A DNA stretch of 61,074 nucleotides from an uncultured Holdemania sp. (GTDB lineage Bacteria > Bacillota_I > Bacilli_A > Erysipelotrichales > Erysipelotrichaceae). A program made the position numbers and the translations under genes. Of the stretch, positions 57,393-61,074 are shown one piece after another. The DNA lies in the NCBI GenBank assembly GCA_904395815.1, contig CAJFOC010000007.1:1-61074 (forward strand). Direction: 5' to 3'. Position 1 is the first letter of the stretch; each line of letters opens with the position of its first letter. The notes beneath the pieces are model-generated. The model saw only the letters and a list, made by a program, of their open reading frames with translations. It had not been told where the DNA came from and searched no databases.

Positions 57393-57869
57393 ATGGCTTA
57401 TGCGCTTCGTGTCGGAAGCTCCGGTATCGACGTCAAGAAAATGCAGTACTACCTGAATCAGATTCTGGGTGCTCCAAATCTGAAACCTCTGGTAGAAGAT
57501 GGCGTTTACGGACAGGCAACCGAATTTGCCGTCGCAGTTTTTCAGTATCTGCACCAGCTGAGTGTGGATGGCGTGCTGGGAAGCAACACCTGGAACCGCA
57601 TTGTTACCGAATTCAAAAATCTGTCGGTGCCGGCGCCGGAAACCAACAAAACCTCCCGGACGCTGAGCGTCGGCAGCGTGGGTCTGGGCGTTCAGAAATT
57701 TCAGGAATACCTGAATCAGATCATCGCGCCGATTCCATTGCTGAGTACCGACGGCAATTTCGGTCAGAATACCCGGCGGGCCGTACAGACCTTTCAGGCA
57801 CTGAACGGACTGAACGCGGATGGCGTCATCGGCACTAACACCTGGGATCGCGTCATTCAGCAGCTGTAA
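57393..57869 (+). CDS. Tandem peptidoglycan-binding-domain protein
   Basis: A 158-residue protein made of two PG_binding_1 domains (about 6-75 and 85-158). Each has the LRVGSSG-xx-V-xx-MQ / GVYGQATEFAV / VDGVLGSNTW pattern. There is no signal peptide, no transmembrane segment and no catalytic domain. The ribosome binding site AAGGAGGTGA is the strongest kind. It may be released by lysis, in spores, or by a non-Sec route, or it may be a remnant of an endolysin or cortex hydrolase. A terminator follows. Confidence 0.82.
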   Translation: MAYALRVGSSGIDVKKMQYYLNQILGAPNLKPLVEDGVYGQATEFAVAVFQYLHQLSVDGVLGSNTWNRIVTEFKNLSVPAPETNKTSRTLSVGSVGLGVQKFQEYLNQIIAPIPLLSTDGNFGQNTRRAVQTFQALNGLNADGVIGTNTWDRVIQQL

Positions 57870-57877
57870 TTCATCGC

Positions 57878-57910
57878 AAGCGGAAAGGAACACCCTTTCC
57901 GCTTCTTTTT
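57878..57910 (+). terminator. Terminator of the PG-binding gene
   Basis: AAGCGGAAAGG and CCTTTCCGCTT pair around a 5-nt loop, followed by CTTTTTT. Confidence 0.92.
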
Positions 57911-58036
57911 TCAAAAGCGCTTTGCCATCAGTCAAACCGGTTTGCAGATCGATATCGTCCTGTCTTTCTCACAGATGAAAGCGGATGCCGGGGCTGTCGC
58001 AGCGCCGATGCCGCTGTTCGCCAATGTCTTTTTATG

Positions 58037-58074
58037 AAAAAAAATGCGGAAGAAGCTCGACGCTTTTTCCGCAT
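58037..58074 (-). terminator. Terminator of the DUF349 gene
   Basis: ATGCGGAA and TTCCGCAT (58044-58074) with a 15-nt loop, followed on the minus strand by seven T residues. Confidence 0.85.
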
Positions 58075-58125
58075 GATGTCATCGAATTCTATACGATGGT
58101 ATCCATCGCTGAGAAACCGGTCTGA

Positions 58126-59274
58126 TTACTGACCGATTTTCTCATTGATTTCGGCAATTTCCTTTTCCAGCTCCTGGATGAACGCTTCCTTGTCGGCAAT
58201 GTCCTCCGCCATTTCATCCACCGCCGTCTGAGACAGCAGGCTGGCCATCTCATTTTTCATCCAGCGCAGCTGTTTCTGCTGAGACTGAATCAGTTCCTGT
58301 TTGCGGTTGCGGGCTTCCTGCATCCGCTGCAGCCACTGCGCATGTTTCTGTTCGTTGGCCTGCTTCAGTCCGTCAAAATAATCATCCGCGGCCGCCCGGA
58401 ATTCCTTCCACAGTTCGTCGTCCAGCTCCCGGCCGCAGTTGCCGATCGCCTTCCAGTCCACGTTGAGCTGCTTCATCGTGTCTGTGTTAGCCCGGTTGTA
58501 TTCCTTTTTCGCCGCGATCTGCTGCGCCTGCTGGATCAGCTCCCGTTTCTGCTGGGCTTTCTGCTGATGTTCGGCATGAATCTGCTGATAAGCTTCATTG
58601 CGGCGATCAAAGAACTGCTGGCGATAGCCGTTGAACTGCTCCCACAGCTGATCGTCCACCTCTCTGCCGGCATAACCGCTGGCCTTCCACTGATCCATCA
58701 GTTTCCGGAACTGTTCGCCGGTTTTCTGCCAGTGATCCGAATCCGCCAGCTGAGCTGCCTGACGAATCAGCTCTTCCTTGAGCTGACGCGCATTGCCCGC
58801 CTTTTCCTGACGCTGCTGCCAGTCTTCATGCTTGCGGTCGAAGAACGTCTGACGGGCTTGATTGAACTGTTCCCACAGCTGATCGTCGATCTCCTTGCCG
58901 GCCGATCCCGCCGCCTTCCACTGCTTCATCAGCTCATTCATCTCATCGGTTGTCTGCTTCCAGTTCTGCGAACCGGACAGCGCTCTTGCCCGCTCGATCA
59001 GCTCTTCCTTGACTTTGCGGATACTTTGAAATTCTTCCTTGCGCTTGGCATAAAACTCGTCGATGAGGGCGTCAAACTTTTCCGCCAGTTCGTCTTCATA
59101 AGCAGAATCCCAGTAATGAATCCGGCGCCAGCGCTTTCTCAGCTCCAGAATGACCGGCGCCGCTTCGTTCCAGCTCTGGGAACGATCCAGCTCCTCTGCT
59201 TCCCGGATCAGCGCCTCTCTGGCTTTGATATCTTCATCAAAATCACTGATTTCGTTCATTTTTTCGATTGCCAT
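58126..59274 (-). CDS. DUF349-repeat coiled-coil protein
   Basis: A 382-residue, highly charged, helical protein with about four tandem DUF349-type repeats (from about 25 to 320). Each has W-x-x-x-G-x-AG+E-DD-LW-x-x-F followed by FFDR-type motifs. A coiled coil (about 325-382) follows. There are no membrane segments. DUF349 proteins are poorly characterised. GGAGG lies 8 nt before the ATG. It is a single-gene unit. Confidence 0.85.
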   Translation of the reverse strand: MAIEKMNEISDFDEDIKAREALIREAEELDRSQSWNEAAPVILELRKRWRRIHYWDSAYEDELAEKFDALIDEFYAKRKEEFQSIRKVKEELIERARALSGSQNWKQTTDEMNELMKQWKAAGSAGKEIDDQLWEQFNQARQTFFDRKHEDWQQRQEKAGNARQLKEELIRQAAQLADSDHWQKTGEQFRKLMDQWKASGYAGREVDDQLWEQFNGYRQQFFDRRNEAYQQIHAEHQQKAQQKRELIQQAQQIAAKKEYNRANTDTMKQLNVDWKAIGNCGRELDDELWKEFRAAADDYFDGLKQANEQKHAQWLQRMQEARNRKQELIQSQQKQLRWMKNEMASLLSQTAVDEMAEDIADKEAFIQELEKEIAEINEKIGQ

Positions 59275-59535
59275 CTTTTTTACCTCCGATCAACTGAAAA
59301 AACTGTTCAAAATGCATACTGGCCTTATTATACCATGAGATTGTCAAAAACGTTCCCTTTTCCGTACCGACTTCTGTACATTTTACGCTTAACGCCATGA
59401 CAGACGCTGAATTCCGGAAGTTTTCTTTCCACCGCGCACAACCGGACAGATTGACTTCCCGCCCCGCATTCGCTATAGTGACGGTATCCGGAATCGTTGG
59501 AAATCAAAACAAACCGGAGTCAGGAGGAATGATGT

Positions 59536-60039
59536 ATGTCTTACCCGATGCGCCGCGTTAAACAGGCGCTGTCCGAACAGGAATGTCAGAAAATTCTGCG
59601 CCACGCCAGCAGCGGAGTCCTGGCTGTCTGCGACGGACAGGGCTGTCCTTATGCCGTCCCGCTCAGCTTTGTTTACGATGCGGATACCCTGTATTTTCAC
59701 TGCGCCCGCAGCGGACACAAACTGGAAGCGCTGAAAGCCAATCCCAACGCCTCCTTCTGCGTGATCGATCAGGATGAGGTCATCCCTGAAACCTATACGA
59801 CCTGGTATCGCAGCGTCATTGTTTTCGGCCGCATCGAAATCATGGATGATCCACAGGCAAAACGGGAAGCGATCTGCCGTCTGGCGATGAAATACGCTTT
59901 CAACGACAGCCAGGAGCATCGTAACCAGGCGATCGACAAAGACTGGGACGCGCTGTGCATGCTGAAAATGACCATCGAACGCATCAGCGGCAAAGAAGCG
60001 ATCGAACTGGTTCGCCGCCGTCAGCAGAATTCACAATAA
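59536..60039 (+). CDS. Pyridoxamine-5'-phosphate-oxidase-like flavoprotein (NimA-type)
   Basis: A 167-residue split-barrel protein. GVLAVCDGQGCPYAVPLSFVY, LYFHCARSGHKLEAL and the WYRSVIVFGRI strand match the NimA/5-nitroimidazole-reductase-like branch, which binds FMN or heme. Drug resistance is not implied, as most relatives have unknown roles. AGGAGG lies 8 nt before the ATG. A TATAGT box near 59473 may be its promoter. Confidence 0.85.
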   Translation: MSYPMRRVKQALSEQECQKILRHASSGVLAVCDGQGCPYAVPLSFVYDADTLYFHCARSGHKLEALKANPNASFCVIDQDEVIPETYTTWYRSVIVFGRIEIMDDPQAKREAICRLAMKYAFNDSQEHRNQAIDKDWDALCMLKMTIERISGKEAIELVRRRQQNSQ

Positions 60040-60194
60040 CCGACACGGCACACCGAACCGCTCTGTGCGCTCTTTCTTCCGGCTGTCATTGGCGTATCCT
60101 GCCGGGACTGAACAAAAAACTGCTGACAAACCAGGAACCGTTTCTTCTGCCGGCGTCATTCGATTTTAAGATAGTAACAACGGAGAGAGACAGG

Positions 60195-60872
60195 ATGATA
60201 AACAAAGAAAACAGAAAGTATTACGAAGCTTACGAGGAACGATATAAAACCGTGCATGCCCGCGGGATGAGCTGGTCCAGCACCATCAGCACACCGCTTG
60301 TCATGAAAACTCTTGAACAGTATCAAATCACCCCGAAGCATCGTCTGCTTGAAATCGGATGTGGAGAAGGGCGGGATTCCAGAACCGTACTTGAACACGG
60401 GTTTCAGCTGCTGGCCACCGATGTTTCACCGGAAGCCATCGCTTACTGCAGAAAAACGATTCCCGGCTACGCAGATCATTTCCGCGTGCTGGATTGCCTT
60501 GCCGATCAGCTGACAGAAACCTATGACTTCATCTTCGCCATTGCCCTGATCCACATGCTTGTCCCGGATGAAGACAGAAACGGCTTTTATCAGTTCATCC
60601 GCAACCACCTGTCCTTGCAGGGAATCGCGCTGATCTGCACGATGGGCGATGGGGAAATGGAAACTCAAAGCGATATTTCCGCTGCCTGGACTCTGCAGGA
60701 AAGAAGCCACGAATCCGGCAAGATGCTGATTGCCGCAACATCGTGCAGAATGGTATCCTGGAACACATGGGAAAAAGAACTGGCCCGCAACCATCTCACC
60801 CTTATCGAAAAGGGAATCACTGCAGCGCTGCCGGATTTCAGCAGTCTGATGTATGCGATCGTCAAGCGATGA
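60195..60872 (+). CDS. Class I SAM-dependent methyltransferase (2)
   Basis: A 225-residue methyltransferase. Motif I is LLEIGCGEGRDSR, beta-2 ends in ATDVSPEAI, and motif post-II is FIFAIALIHML. It is TehB-like in length and motif order, but the substrate is unknown. The ATG at 60195 follows GGAGAGAG. The 155-bp gap before it and the 202 bp after it (60873-61074) hold no gene I can support. Confidence 0.83.
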   Translation: MINKENRKYYEAYEERYKTVHARGMSWSSTISTPLVMKTLEQYQITPKHRLLEIGCGEGRDSRTVLEHGFQLLATDVSPEAIAYCRKTIPGYADHFRVLDCLADQLTETYDFIFAIALIHMLVPDEDRNGFYQFIRNHLSLQGIALICTMGDGEMETQSDISAAWTLQERSHESGKMLIAATSCRMVSWNTWEKELARNHLTLIEKGITAALPDFSSLMYAIVKR

Positions 60873-61074
60873 GAAGGCCTTTTCCCCTCCAGCGAATCAG
60901 CCCGTTTGCGATTCTTTGGAAAGCGAAGAGAACCGCCGCCTGACAATTTTTAAAAATACAATCCGCAAAAAGAAAAACAGGGATGACCAATAATGAGGTG
61001 TGATAGCGATAGCGGCAAAAAGCTAATAAAATCAATGGTTTTGCGGACAGCGGATAGACAGGGAATGTGTTAAA

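Overview
The window reads as chromosomal DNA of a Gram-positive (Firmicutes) bacterium of moderate GC content. The basis is strong AGGAGG-type ribosome binding sites, intrinsic terminators, the cdaA-cdaR-glmM gene order, coaX with coaBC, mannose-family PTS genes, ECF-type vitamin uptake, lipoproteins and a PdaA-type deacetylase. I infer an Erysipelotrichaceae-like gut Firmicute (Holdemania-like), but no rRNA is present and this placement is an inference. No CRISPR array, rRNA or complete insertion sequence was seen.

Layout. 91-2518: a membrane-anchored MurF-type ligase behind an alpha/beta hydrolase. 2608-4520: a small operon of an unknown protein, NfeD and an SPFH/band-7 protein, with a folded leader. 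4533-10967: an eight-gene minus-strand sugar operon (PfkB kinase, mannose-family PTS IIB-IIC-IID-IIA, a cytosolic ceramidase-fold protein, a HAD phosphatase and a DeoR regulator). 11094-14371: a two-component system in operon with a second ceramidase-fold protein. 14435-20255: a methyltransferase, glmM, cdaR, cdaA (c-di-AMP synthesis, with an unusually long CdaA tail) and a YpmS-like protein. 20399-28585: TraB-like protein, FAD/Rieske oxidoreductase, sugar nucleotidyltransferase, MATE pump, a frameshifted dinB, a BusR-like c-di-AMP-sensing repressor and a SagB-type oxidoreductase.

28735-31970 is an AT-richer operon next to a tRNA-Thr gene: a secreted tyrosine-rich peptide, a DUF1430-type membrane protein, an ABC ATPase and a 25-codon ORF ending inside the terminator. 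It has the architecture of a lactococcin-972-type bacteriocin system, but the precursor is divergent, and this is the best candidate for an undescribed system. 32349-35691 is a coenzyme A operon (ECF S component, coaBC, coaX, maf) with a folded 129-nt leader that looks like an orphan riboswitch. 35787-45073 holds pdaA, a GntR regulator, yfcE, a TnpB-like fragment, alr, an M20 amidohydrolase, a HAD phosphatase, nagA and a lipoprotein. 45403-45918 is a six-tRNA operon (Val-Thr-Tyr-Gln-Lys-Gly).

46190-50017 is a divergent pair, a solute-binding lipoprotein and a GH13 enzyme, sharing a perfect CcpA cre site. It is followed by a hydrolase that lacks its nucleophile serine, a second MATE pump, a MarR-controlled heterodimeric ABC exporter, a double peptidoglycan-binding-domain protein, a DUF349 repeat protein, a NimA-like flavoprotein and a methyltransferase.

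Two themes link genes across the window. One is c-di-AMP: the CdaA/CdaR synthesis genes and a BusR-like receptor. The other is carbon-catabolite-controlled sugar use: the PTS operon and the SBP/GH13 pair both carry cre-like sites.
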